A stretch of 64,000 nucleotides of DNA from Paenibacillus ferrarius (GTDB lineage Bacteria; Bacillota; Bacilli; Paenibacillales; NBRC-103111). The notes under the pieces are model-generated. The model saw only the letters and a program-made list of their open reading frames with translations. It ran no database searches and was not told where the DNA came from. The stretch is taken from contig NZ_MBTG01000023.1 in the NCBI RefSeq assembly GCF_002027705.1, positions 343,134 to 407,133 on the forward strand. Direction: 5' to 3'. The translations under genes and the position numbers were made by a program. This document shows, in pieces, positions 51,437 through 59,895 of this stretch. Within the stretch, counting starts at the first letter, position 1, and each line of letters opens with the position of its first letter.

Positions 51437-52203
51437 TTGGACAGGCCACCCTTATTTTTTTGCGATCCGGACTTTTGTGATCCAGGAGAACCATAAATAA
51501 AGTAAGACTGAACGATCGTGAAGATATTACCGTAGATCCAGTAAAGCGGAAGAGCCGCTGCGAAATTCATGGACATCACGAAAATCATTACCGGGAAGAT
51601 ATATAGTAAGCTTTTCATTTGTTGATTCATTTGGGAAGACATAAACATCTGTTGAACGAATGTGGTTGCCGCGGCAATCAACGGAAGAATATAGTAATGA
51701 TCCGGTTGACCAAGATTCATCCACAAGAATGTATGCTCACGAATGTGATCGTTGCGCATAATCGCTTGATAAAGAGCGATCAGAATTGGCATTTGAACAA
51801 TGATTGGAAAACATCCAGCTAAAGGATTCACACCATTTTGCTGAAAAAGCTTCATCGTTTCTTCCTGCTGTTTCTTTGCATCATCTTTGTACTTTTCTTT
51901 GAGTTTCTTCATCTCAGGCTGCAGATCTTGCATCCGTTTAGAGCTTTTGTATTGCTTTAAAGTAAGCGGCAAAATAATTAAACGAATAATCAAGGTAACA
52001 ACCAAGATCGATAACCCATATTGACCCCATAAATGATCAGCGAACCAATCAAGGGTTTGAGAAAGCGGGTACACAAAATATTTGACGAAAAAACCTGCGG
52101 TATTGGGATCAATTGGTGCCATAGCTGCGCTTGATGGACTACATCCTGACAACAATAAGATCAACGCAGAAAACGATGCAAGCAAATAGATTCGACGAGT
52201 CAA
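51433..52203 (-). CDS. yidC: YidC/SpoIIIJ membrane insertase
   Basis: 256 residues. Lipoprotein signal with lipobox LLSGC (Cys21), then five membrane segments of the YidC/Oxa1 core (GLSILVVTLIIRLIILPLTL with the key Arg, cytoplasmic hairpin KYKDDAKKQQEETMKLFQQ, and NPLAGCFPIIVQMPILIALYQ). Inserts membrane proteins; the Bacillus form SpoIIIJ is needed in sporulation. The start is TTG 52203, 8 bases after AGGAGG; no ATG is near. Confidence 0.96.
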   Translation of the reverse strand: MTRRIYLLASFSALILLLSGCSPSSAAMAPIDPNTAGFFVKYFVYPLSQTLDWFADHLWGQYGLSILVVTLIIRLIILPLTLKQYKSSKRMQDLQPEMKKLKEKYKDDAKKQQEETMKLFQQNGVNPLAGCFPIIVQMPILIALYQAIMRNDHIREHTFLWMNLGQPDHYYILPLIAAATTFVQQMFMSSQMNQQMKSLLYIFPVMIFVMSMNFAAALPLYWIYGNIFTIVQSYFIYGSPGSQKSGSQKNKGGLSK

Positions 52204-52274
52204 AATGAGATCCTCCTAAATATCTTTTCCAACATAAACTATAACACATCTTCAGCTCGCAAGGAAATATTGCG

Positions 52275-52634
52275 TCACTTTTTTATTGTGTCATTTCTTT
52301 TTAATAAAGAAGCTTTGCGGATGACATGCCAAATGCTTTTTTCCATCTCGGCATATTCCATTTCAACGACTGGTTTTCTGGCTAATAAGATGTAGTCATA
52401 ATGAGGCGTCATTTGATCTTTTTTCAAACGAATAATTTCCTTCATCATTCGTCGAAGGCGATTTCGAACAACGGCATTGCCTACCTTCTTGCTCACGGAC
52501 ACACCCAGGCGAAATTTCTCCAGCTTCGGCTGCGGCAAATAATACAGCACGAATTGGTGATTGGCCATTGACTTGCCATAGCGATAAATTTTATTGAAAT
52601 CTTCTCTTTTAGCTAATCTATATTCTTTTTCCAC
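52275..52634 (-). CDS. rnpA: RNase P protein component
   Basis: 119 residues. MEKEYRLAKREDFNKIYRYGKSMAN start, FRLGVSVSKKVGNAVVRNRLRRMMKEIIR with the RNR box, the signature of RnpA, which helps the catalytic RNA cut tRNA 5' leaders. GTG 52634 is chosen (family start, with TGGAG about 10 bases upstream); ATG 52661 would add nine residues not found in the family and has no good site. Confidence 0.94.
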   Translation of the reverse strand: MEKEYRLAKREDFNKIYRYGKSMANHQFVLYYLPQPKLEKFRLGVSVSKKVGNAVVRNRLRRMMKEIIRLKKDQMTPHYDYILLARKPVVEMEYAEMEKSIWHVIRKASLLKRNDTIKK

Positions 52635-52746
52635 GGATTTTACGCTCCAGACAGATAACATCCAAATCTATGTTTCATAAACACGACAGATATGATCTAG
52701 TTTTAACCGAATTCAGCTCATGTAAACCGATCAGACAAAAAGCAAA

Positions 52747-52772
52747 AAAAAAAGCCCCTTCCGGAGCCTCTT
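52747..52772 (-). terminator. Terminator or attenuator after rpmH
   Basis: Minus strand: AGGCTCC-GGAA-GGGGCTT and then ten T. It lies between rpmH and rnpA, so it may limit read-through into rnpA. Confidence 0.65.
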
Positions 52773-52773
52773 T

Positions 52774-52908
52774 TTACGCGCTAAGAATTTTTCTTCCTTT
52801 AAGACGACGAGCTTGCAGAACTTTACGTCCATTCTTCGTGCTCATTCTTTTACGGAAACCATGATTCTTCTTACGCTTTCTCGTATTAGGGTTAAACGTC
52901 GGACCCAT
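52774..52908 (-). CDS. rpmH: 50S ribosomal protein L34
   Basis: 44 residues, too short for most gene finders: MGPTFNPNTRKRKKNHGFRK and RMSTKNGRKVLQARRLKGRK, the L34 signature. L34 sits near the tunnel exit side of the 50S. ATG 52908 follows GGAGGTG. The gene marks the start of the rpmH-rnpA-yidC-jag-mnmE operon, divergent from dnaA across oriC. Confidence 0.97.
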   Translation of the reverse strand: MGPTFNPNTRKRKKNHGFRKRMSTKNGRKVLQARRLKGRKILSA

Positions 52909-52960
52909 CTATAGCACCTCCCTACCTGAGGATATCCATCCTACAAAATTTCTACTACTC

Positions 52961-52990
52961 ATTAAATCATATTTCACTTAAGAAAGTCAA
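52961..52990 (-). promoter_or_regulatory. rpmH promoter
   Basis: Minus strand: -35 TTGACT (52990-52985), 18-base spacer, -10 TTTAAT (52966-52961). Confidence 0.6.
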
Positions 52991-53049
52991 CCTACCCGAG
53001 TGTGCAGAAGAAAAGACATTTTGTTCAGCACATTTCCAAAAAGAATAAC

Positions 53050-53334
53050 CTGTGTATAAATTTTTGCCCTGTGGAAGAGAACGATGTCGAAAATTAACAG
53101 AATATCAACAATATCTTGTGTTGTGAACAAAATCTATGCACAACTTGTTGTAATTGTGGATAATATCAAACAATCCGTTGATTAACGGACTGTCTTTTGT
53201 TAAGATGGTAATGTTTCTGTTGTGGATAGACACCACCAACTCTCCGACTTATCAACAATCTGTGGATAACATTGTGAACAATTTTCCCTCTACAAGAATA
53301 AGTCATTTCGACCGATCCTTAATAATGTGGATAA
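53050..53334. other. oriC: oriC upstream box cluster (before dnaA)
   Basis: 632-base gap between rpmH and dnaA with no gene. Exact DnaA boxes TGTGGATAA at 53155-53163, 53261-53269 and 53326-53334; one-mismatch boxes at 53051-53059 (TGTGTATAA), 53221-53229 (TGTGGATAG) and 53249-53257 (TTATCAACA, opposite strand). It is AT-rich with a perfect palindrome TCCGTT-GATT-AACGGA at 53174-53189. Spo0A-type TGTCGAA lies at 53085-53091 and its complement TTCGACA at 53480-53486. This matches the incAB part of the bipartite Bacillus origin. Confidence 0.9.
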
Positions 53335-53539
53335 AATCGACAAAGTCTGTTCTTTTTTGACCCTAGCAGACATCAAGGTTCATTTCGCCGTTAAACGAGC
53401 AGACTATACTTACTTCGTCACGAATCCTTTCCGGACTGGCGATTCACATACATCGAGTTGTATCCATAGCGTATGCTTTTTCGACACAAGCTCATTACTG
53501 GCCTTATGCCACATGTTTAATTTCAAAGGAGTGAATACT

Positions 53540-54904
53540 GTGGAAGGCCATTCTACCGACTTATGGCAACAGATTTTAACAATCATTCAGACCAAACTCA
53601 GTAAACCCAGCTTCGATACTTGGCTCAAATCAACGAAAGCGACAGTTTTTAATGACTCTACTGTCGTTATTTGTGCGCCCAATAATTTTGCGCAGGAGTG
53701 GCTCGAAAGCCGCTATACCAAGCTGATTGAAGGAACAATCTATGATTTTACAGGCAAGCATGTATCTGTGAAATTCATCATTGAAACGGAAGAACAGAAA
53801 GCGCAGTCTACAGCGATGCTTCCAACCGTTATACCGCCTAAAGGCCCGGCCATCGTCGCAGGTGAAGAAAATTTCACGAATATGATGAATGCCAGATACA
53901 CCTTCGATACCTTCGTTATCGGATCCGGCAATCGCTTCGCGCATGCAGCGTCATTAGCTGTTGCTGAAGCTCCCGCCAAAGCCTATAATCCACTATTTCT
54001 CTATGGTGGCGTTGGTTTGGGCAAGACACACTTGATGCATGCGATCGGTCATTATGTGCTGGAGCATAACCCAGGTTCCCGTGTTTTATATATTTCATCC
54101 GAAAAGTTCACGAATGAATTCATTAATGCGGTCCGTGATAACCGCGGTGAAGGATTTCGTAATAAATATAGAACAATCGACGTCTTATTGATTGATGATA
54201 TTCAATTCCTCGCCGGTAAAGAAGGTACACAAGAGGAGTTCTTCCATACTTTCAATGCCCTTCACGAAGAAGGCAAACAAATTATTATTTCGAGTGATCG
54301 ACCTCCAAAAGAAATTCCAACCCTGGAGGATCGCTTGCGTTCACGGTTCGAATGGGGCTTGATTACCGATATCCAACCGCCCGATTTAGAGACTCGGATT
54401 GCGATTTTACGCAAGAAAGCCAAAGCGGAGAACCTAGAAATTCCGAATGAAGCGATGATCTATATCGCCAACCAGATCGATACAAACATTCGTGAGCTCG
54501 AAGGAGCGCTAATCCGCGTTGTAGCTTATTCGTCCTTGATCAATCAAGATATCAGCGTTCATCTGACAGCCGAAGCGTTGAAGGATATTATTCCGTCCAA
54601 CCGGCCGCGAGTCATTACGATACAGGATATTCAGCAGCGTGTTGGAGAATTCTATGGATTAAAGCTGGAGGATTTCAAAGCGCGCAAACGAACAAAAGCC
54701 GTAGCCTTCCCAAGACAGGTCGCAATGTACCTGGCACGTGAGCTGACGGACTTCTCTTTGCCGAAAATCGGAGATAATTTTGGTGGTCGTGACCATACAA
54801 CCGTCATTCATGCCCATGAAAAAATAACGCAGCAGTTAAAAGTAGATCAAGATTTATACAAGATCGTTCATAACCTGACAGAGCGCATCAAAAACCCCTC
54901 TTAA
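53540..54904 (+). CDS. dnaA: Chromosomal replication initiator DnaA
   Basis: 454 residues. Domain I (HSTDLWQQILTIIQTKLSKPSFDTWLKS), a short linker, AAA+ domain III with Walker A GGVGLGKTHL, Walker B VLLIDDIQFLAGKE, and the C-terminal HTH with GGRDHTTVIHAHEKI that reads DnaA boxes. The start is GTG 53540 (MEGHSTDLWQQ), 8 bases after AAGGAG; the open frame from 53327 adds 71 residues crossing the origin boxes, which are not part of the protein. Flanked by box clusters on both sides, as in Bacillus. Confidence 0.98.
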   Translation: MEGHSTDLWQQILTIIQTKLSKPSFDTWLKSTKATVFNDSTVVICAPNNFAQEWLESRYTKLIEGTIYDFTGKHVSVKFIIETEEQKAQSTAMLPTVIPPKGPAIVAGEENFTNMMNARYTFDTFVIGSGNRFAHAASLAVAEAPAKAYNPLFLYGGVGLGKTHLMHAIGHYVLEHNPGSRVLYISSEKFTNEFINAVRDNRGEGFRNKYRTIDVLLIDDIQFLAGKEGTQEEFFHTFNALHEEGKQIIISSDRPPKEIPTLEDRLRSRFEWGLITDIQPPDLETRIAILRKKAKAENLEIPNEAMIYIANQIDTNIRELEGALIRVVAYSSLINQDISVHLTAEALKDIIPSNRPRVITIQDIQQRVGEFYGLKLEDFKARKRTKAVAFPRQVAMYLARELTDFSLPKIGDNFGGRDHTTVIHAHEKITQQLKVDQDLYKIVHNLTERIKNPS

Positions 54905-54922
54905 TAACTTCCTTTTTTCAAT

Positions 54923-55020
54923 AAGCCTATGCACAATCTATTCACATGTGGATAGGCTTGATTTATATAAGATTCATCCACATATCCACATATCCAGAGC
55001 CCCTACTGCTATTACTAATA
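54923..55020. other. oriC: oriC downstream part: DnaA boxes, DnaA-trio tract
   Basis: A hairpin (AAGCCTAT / ATAGGCTT, 54923-54930 with 54952-54959) follows dnaA and contains the box TGTGGATAG (54947-54955). Then come TCATCCACA (54974-54982) and ATATCCACA (54982-54990), a short GC stretch, and CTA-CTG-CTA-TTA-CTA-ATA (55003-55020), which fits the DnaA-trio pattern seen from the other strand. An AT-rich stretch follows (55021-55040). This arrangement is that of the unwinding element between dnaA and dnaN. Confidence 0.8.
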
Positions 55021-55083
55021 AAGAATGTTATTATATAATGATTATGCTAACGCAAATTAAAAAAGAACCACAGGAGTGAAATC

Positions 55084-56226
55084 ATGAAATTAACGATCCT
55101 CAAAGACCATTTAATCGAATCCATTGGTCACGTTTCCAAAGCCATCTCATCTCGAACGACAATCCCGATTCTCACAGGGATCAAAATAGATGCAACATTA
55201 AGCGGTGTAACCCTCACTGCCAGTGATACAGATATCTCGATTCAAAGCTTTACAGCAAGCGAAAATGAAACCATCAAAATTATTCAATTATTCCAAGCCG
55301 GGAGTGTTGTGCTTCCAGCTAAATTTTTCATAGAAATCATCCGAAAGCTTCCTGCTCAATTGATTGAAATCGAAGTCAAAGCTAATTTTCAAACGATTAT
55401 TCGTTCAGGATCTTCTGAAATTCAAATCATGGGACTCGATCCGGATGAATATCCGCTGCTGCCCGAAATTGAAGAAAGCAAAATGCTTCGTCTTCCCAGC
55501 GATTTATTAAAAACAATGATTAAGCAAACGTCTTATGCGGTTTCCACCAACGAGTCTACACCGATACTTACAGGTGTTCTTTGGAATATTACAGGTGATA
55601 AGCTGAAATTCATTGCTTGCGACCGGCACCGGCTGGCTAGTCGTGAAGTGACTGTTGATAACGATAACGCGCAAAACCTGCCTAATATTGTTATCTCAGG
55701 TCGAACATTGAATGAATTAAGCAAAATTTTGCCCGATCAAAATTCGCTTATAGATATAGTTATTTCGGACAATCAAGTTTTATTCAAAATTCATTCGATT
55801 TTGTTTTACTCCCGCATTTTGGACGGAACCTATCCAGATACATCCAAGCTAATTCCGCAGTCTTTTCAAACGGAAATGGTCGTACCGACCAAAGAACTGG
55901 CGGAAGCGATCGACCGCGCTTATTTATTATCCAGAGAAGATAAAACGAATATCGTTAAAATGATGATGCAAGAAGACCAGACGATCGAGATCTCTTCAAG
56001 CTCATCGGAACTGGGGAAAGTAACGGAGCAAATTAGCCTGCAGCACATCGCCGGTGATTTACTCAAAATTTCGTTCAACTCCAAATATATGCTCGATGCT
56101 TTAAAAGTACTCGATTCTGAGTTCATTCACATCGGATTTACGGGAGCTATGCAGCCAATCATCATGAAGCCGCAAGATTCTACAAACATGCTGCAACTCA
56201 TCTTGCCTTACCGAACGACGAATTAA
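55084..56226 (+). CDS. dnaN: DNA polymerase III beta subunit (sliding clamp)
   Basis: 380 residues, three repeated clamp domains. MKLTILKDHLIESIGHVSKAISSRTTIPILTGI is the N-terminal signature and the end reads QPIIMKPQDSTNMLQLILPYRTTN, the clamp's terminal strand. It tethers polymerase to DNA and binds many partners through the hydrophobic cleft. ATG 55084 follows AGGAG. A TATAAT lies at 55034-55039 without a clear -35. The S4-domain gene follows 12 bases later. Confidence 0.97.
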   Translation: MKLTILKDHLIESIGHVSKAISSRTTIPILTGIKIDATLSGVTLTASDTDISIQSFTASENETIKIIQLFQAGSVVLPAKFFIEIIRKLPAQLIEIEVKANFQTIIRSGSSEIQIMGLDPDEYPLLPEIEESKMLRLPSDLLKTMIKQTSYAVSTNESTPILTGVLWNITGDKLKFIACDRHRLASREVTVDNDNAQNLPNIVISGRTLNELSKILPDQNSLIDIVISDNQVLFKIHSILFYSRILDGTYPDTSKLIPQSFQTEMVVPTKELAEAIDRAYLLSREDKTNIVKMMMQEDQTIEISSSSSELGKVTEQISLQHIAGDLLKISFNSKYMLDALKVLDSEFIHIGFTGAMQPIIMKPQDSTNMLQLILPYRTTN

Positions 56227-56238
56227 GGAGAATCGGAC

Positions 56239-56454
56239 ATGAAACAGATCGGAATTAACACGGATTATATTACCCTTGGACAGTTTTTGAAGTTATCGGA
56301 CTGTATATCCACAGGTGGACAAGCTAAATTTTTCGTTGTGGATACAAAAATTGAAGTAAACGGGCAAGCTGAAAATCGCAGAGGACGGAAGCTCGTTCCG
56401 CAAGACGTGGTAACCGTGGAGGGTTTCGGACAATTCGAAGTCGTTAGCTCCTGA
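56239..56454 (+). CDS. rlbA: S4-domain protein RlbA (YaaA)
   Basis: 71 residues. IGINTDYITLGQFLKLSDCISTGGQAKFFV and VNGQAENRRGRKLVPQDVV form the small S4 RNA-binding fold. YaaA/RlbA is always encoded between dnaN and recF in Bacillales; its role in ribosome or RNA binding is not settled. AAGGAG lies 9 bases before ATG 56239. Confidence 0.92.
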   Translation: MKQIGINTDYITLGQFLKLSDCISTGGQAKFFVVDTKIEVNGQAENRRGRKLVPQDVVTVEGFGQFEVVSS

Positions 56455-56482
56455 TCGGCTTAAACCAGGAGGATGACCACCC

Positions 56483-57598
56483 ATGTTTTTGAATAGACTT
56501 GCACTTCGGCATTACAGGAATTACGAGCAAATTGAGATTACAACGACTAACAATGTGAATATTTTCGTTGGACCTAACGCGCAGGGAAAGACGAATTTAT
56601 TGGAATCCATCTATGTGCTGGCCATGACTAAGTCACATCGTACCCACCAGGACAAAGAATTAATTGGCTGGAATGGAGAACAGACACAGCTGTATGCGGA
56701 GATTCAGAAAAAGTATGGCAGCTGCAAGTTGGACCTTTCCATTACGACCAAAGGCAAAAAAGCCAAGATCAATGGTCTTGAGCAAAAGAAGCTAAGCAAT
56801 TTTATCGGAGCTTTGAACGTGGTTATGTTTGCTCCGGAAGATTTGGAAATCGTCAAAGGCACTCCTGGTGTCAGGAGGCGTTTCCTCGATATGGAAATCG
56901 GCCAAGTTCAGCCTTCGTATCTCTACGATTTGTCGCAATATCAGAAGATTTTGGTGCAGCGAAACAATTATTTAAAGCAATCTTTCCCCGGAAAGAGCAC
57001 GCCGGACGCCATGTTAGACATTTGGAACGAACAATTAGCGCAATATGGTGTTAAAATTATGAAAAAACGTCAAAGCTTTATTAAGAAGCTGCAACAATGG
57101 GCGGAGACCATCCATCGAGGAATAACGAACGATAGCGAAGCCCTTCTTATTCGTTATGCCCCGTCTTTTGACATCGAAGCTGAAGATGAATCTGTTTTAT
57201 TAAACCAATTTATGATAAAGTTATCATTGGTTAGAGATCAGGAATTCCGAAGAGGCGTTACGCTAGTGGGCCCTCATCGCGACGATCTTCTTTTTTACAT
57301 CAACGATAAAGAGGTCCAAACGTACGGTTCTCAAGGGCAGCAACGGACAACAGCGTTATCCCTCAAGCTTGCGGAGATTGAGCTCATTCATGAAGAAGTC
57401 GGCGAATATCCCCTATTATTACTTGACGATGTGCTTTCAGAGCTTGATGAATATAGACAGACGCAATTGATCCGCACGTTTCAACAGAAAGTCCAGACGT
57501 TTATCACCACAACCGGATTGGAAAGTGTTCATTTGGACCAACTGGACCATGCTTCCGTGTTTCATGTGTTGAAAGGAAATGTAAGTGGCAGGAGCTGA
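56483..57598 (+). CDS. recF: DNA repair protein RecF
   Basis: 371 residues. SMC-like ATPase: Walker A GPNAQGKTNLLESIY (about residues 31-45), the signature GSQGQQRTTALSLKLAEI and Walker B PLLLLDDVLSELDEYR. RecF helps load RecA at gaps through RecOR. ATG 56483 follows CAGGAGG at 8 bases. It is separated by 5 bases from remB. Confidence 0.97.
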   Translation: MFLNRLALRHYRNYEQIEITTTNNVNIFVGPNAQGKTNLLESIYVLAMTKSHRTHQDKELIGWNGEQTQLYAEIQKKYGSCKLDLSITTKGKKAKINGLEQKKLSNFIGALNVVMFAPEDLEIVKGTPGVRRRFLDMEIGQVQPSYLYDLSQYQKILVQRNNYLKQSFPGKSTPDAMLDIWNEQLAQYGVKIMKKRQSFIKKLQQWAETIHRGITNDSEALLIRYAPSFDIEAEDESVLLNQFMIKLSLVRDQEFRRGVTLVGPHRDDLLFYINDKEVQTYGSQGQQRTTALSLKLAEIELIHEEVGEYPLLLLDDVLSELDEYRQTQLIRTFQQKVQTFITTTGLESVHLDQLDHASVFHVLKGNVSGRS

Positions 57599-57603
57599 GG
57601 AGC

Positions 57604-57852
57604 ATGTTTATTCATTTGGGTGGCGAGAAAATTATTAGAGCTTCCGAACTGATTGCTATTTTCGATATCTCGATCGAGAAGTCTTCCAAAATATCGAAAC
57701 AATTCATTCAGCAAGCTGTAAAAGATAAGAAAACAGAGAAAATCGGTGAAGAAGAATGCAAATCACTCGTCGTTACGAAGAGTAAAGTGTATTATTCACC
57801 CATTTCCTCAACAACGCTCAAGAAAAGAGCGCATCAGTTGTTAACGAACTAA
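57604..57852 (+). CDS. remB: Extracellular matrix regulator RemB (YaaB)
   Basis: 82 residues, DUF370 family. MFIHLGGEKIIRASELIAIFDISIE is the signature of RemB, a relative of RemA, a DNA-binding activator of matrix genes. Located between recF and gyrB, its usual place. The C-terminal half is basic (SSTTLKKRAHQLL). GAGGAG lies before ATG 57604. Confidence 0.92.
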   Translation: MFIHLGGEKIIRASELIAIFDISIEKSSKISKQFIQQAVKDKKTEKIGEEECKSLVVTKSKVYYSPISSTTLKKRAHQLLTN

Positions 57853-57933
57853 CCTCCTCTACGCGCGGTCGCTTATCTTTAATTGGCATCGATAGAGGTT
57901 TATCTCACTATAAAAAAGCAGGTGGAGATTAAC

Positions 57934-59850
57934 ATGTCTGTGAATCAAAATGCATACGATGACAGTCAGATTCAGGTTCTGGAAGGTTTAGAGGCCGTTC
58001 GTAAACGGCCGGGTATGTACATTGGTTCCACTAGTGCACGTGGACTTCATCATCTGGTCTGGGAAGTTGTCGATAACAGTATCGATGAGGCGTTGGCCGG
58101 CTTCTGTACGAAGATCGATGTTATCGTCCATAAGAATAACAGTGTAACCGTTATTGATAACGGCCGTGGAATCCCAGTGGGTGAAAATGCGAAGCTGAAG
58201 CGTCCGACACTGGAAGTTGTTCTTACGGTTCTTCATGCGGGCGGTAAGTTTGGTGGAGATGACTCGGGTTACAAAGTATCCGGGGGTCTTCATGGTGTAG
58301 GTATCTCTGTTGTTAACGCGTTGTCTGAGCTGCTGACTGTGCAAGTTAAGCGTGAAGGCAAAATTCATGAACAAGAATACCGCCGCGGCGCGCCTCAGTA
58401 TGACGTGAAGGTCATTGGGGAAACCGAGGAAACTGGCACACAAGTGACGTTCCAGCCGGATCCGGAGATTTTCAAAGAAACCGTCGAGTACGATTACGAT
58501 ATTCTGCAATCAAGAATTCGTGAGTTGGCTTTCTTGAACAAAGGGATCGAAATTAATCTAATTGATGAGCGCACGGATACTTCGAATACACATATGTATG
58601 AGGGCGGGATCGTCTCCTTCGTTCAGCATTTAAACCGCAACCGCGAAGTTGTGAACGAAACCCCTATCTATGTGGAGGGCTCCAAGGATAATATCTCCAT
58701 CGAGATCGCACTTCAATACAACGATAGTTACACAGAGAATATTTATTCCTTCGCCAATAATATCAATACCCATGAGGGCGGAACGCATGAATCCGGTTTT
58801 AAAAGCGCATTGACGCGGATTCTGAACGACTACGCCCGTAAAAGCAATTCCCTGAAAGAAAGTGATTCTAACCTTTCCGGTGATGATGTGCGTGAAGGTC
58901 TTGCTGCGATTATTTCCGTGAAAATTCCGGAGCCTCAGTTCGAGGGTCAAACGAAGACGAAGCTTGGAAATAGTGAAGTTCGCGGTATTGTGGAATCTCT
59001 GTTCGCCGAGAAGCTGCAAGAATTCATGGAAGAGAATCCTGCGACTGCGAAGAAAATCCTCGAAAAAGGGATTCAAGCGGCAAGAGCCCGGGAAGCTGCC
59101 CGCAAAGCGAGAGAATTGACTCGTCGTAAAAGCGCCTTGGAAGTTAGTGCCCTGCCAGGTAAACTAGCAGATTGCTCTTCCAAAGATGCGTCCATCAGTG
59201 AAATTTACATCGTAGAAGGTGACTCTGCAGGCGGATCAGCTAAGCAAGGACGTGATCGTCACTTCCAAGCGATTCTGCCGCTTCGCGGAAAAATCTTGAA
59301 CGTAGAGAAAGCTAGATTGGATCGTATTTTGTCCAATACTGAAATTCGTGCGATGATTACTGCCTTTGGTACAGGGATCAGCGATGATTTTGATATTGCC
59401 AAAGCGCGTTATCACAAAATTATTATCATGACCGATGCCGATGTTGACGGAGCTCACATTCGTACGCTGCTGCTCACTTTCTTCTACAGGTACATGAAAA
59501 AGTTAATCGAAACCGGTTATGTGTATATTGCGCAGCCTCCTCTTTTCAAATTGGAGCGCAACAAAACGGTTCGTTATGCCTATAACGAAAAACAAAGAGA
59601 AGCAATCATGCAGGAGTTCGGTGAAGGCGCCAAAGTCAACGTTCAACGTTACAAAGGATTAGGCGAGATGAATCCAGAGCAGCTATGGGAAACGACAATG
59701 GATCCGGAAAGCCGTACGTTCTTACAGGTAACGATCGAAGATGCGATCGAAGCAGATACACTTTTTGATTCTTTGATGGGCGATAATGTAGAGCCGAGAA
59801 GAGATTTCATTGAGGAACACGCCAAGTACGTGAAAAATTTAGATATCTAA
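57934..59850 (+). CDS. gyrB: DNA gyrase subunit B
   Basis: 638 residues. GHKL ATPase (LEAVRKRPGMYIGST, VDNSIDEALAG, DNGRGIPV, GGLHGVG), transducer, and TOPRIM with EGDSAGGSAKQGRD and the DADVDGAHIRTLL metal motif, ending RRDFIEEHAKYVKNLDI. With GyrA it introduces negative supercoils using ATP. ATG 57934 (MSVNQNAYDD) follows GGTGGAG; the longer frame from 57883 lacks a site. gyrA follows 45 bases later. Confidence 0.98.
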   Translation: MSVNQNAYDDSQIQVLEGLEAVRKRPGMYIGSTSARGLHHLVWEVVDNSIDEALAGFCTKIDVIVHKNNSVTVIDNGRGIPVGENAKLKRPTLEVVLTVLHAGGKFGGDDSGYKVSGGLHGVGISVVNALSELLTVQVKREGKIHEQEYRRGAPQYDVKVIGETEETGTQVTFQPDPEIFKETVEYDYDILQSRIRELAFLNKGIEINLIDERTDTSNTHMYEGGIVSFVQHLNRNREVVNETPIYVEGSKDNISIEIALQYNDSYTENIYSFANNINTHEGGTHESGFKSALTRILNDYARKSNSLKESDSNLSGDDVREGLAAIISVKIPEPQFEGQTKTKLGNSEVRGIVESLFAEKLQEFMEENPATAKKILEKGIQAARAREAARKARELTRRKSALEVSALPGKLADCSSKDASISEIYIVEGDSAGGSAKQGRDRHFQAILPLRGKILNVEKARLDRILSNTEIRAMITAFGTGISDDFDIAKARYHKIIIMTDADVDGAHIRTLLLTFFYRYMKKLIETGYVYIAQPPLFKLERNKTVRYAYNEKQREAIMQEFGEGAKVNVQRYKGLGEMNPEQLWETTMDPESRTFLQVTIEDAIEADTLFDSLMGDNVEPRRDFIEEHAKYVKNLDI

Positions 59851-59895
59851 ACGTCCTAGACGTTGCTAACGATGTAGCTTTCAGGAGGAACATTC

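Noticed and set aside
53327..53539. N-terminal extension of dnaA
   Set aside because: The open frame crosses origin DnaA boxes and lacks family similarity; GTG 53540 has a good ribosome site and the usual start.
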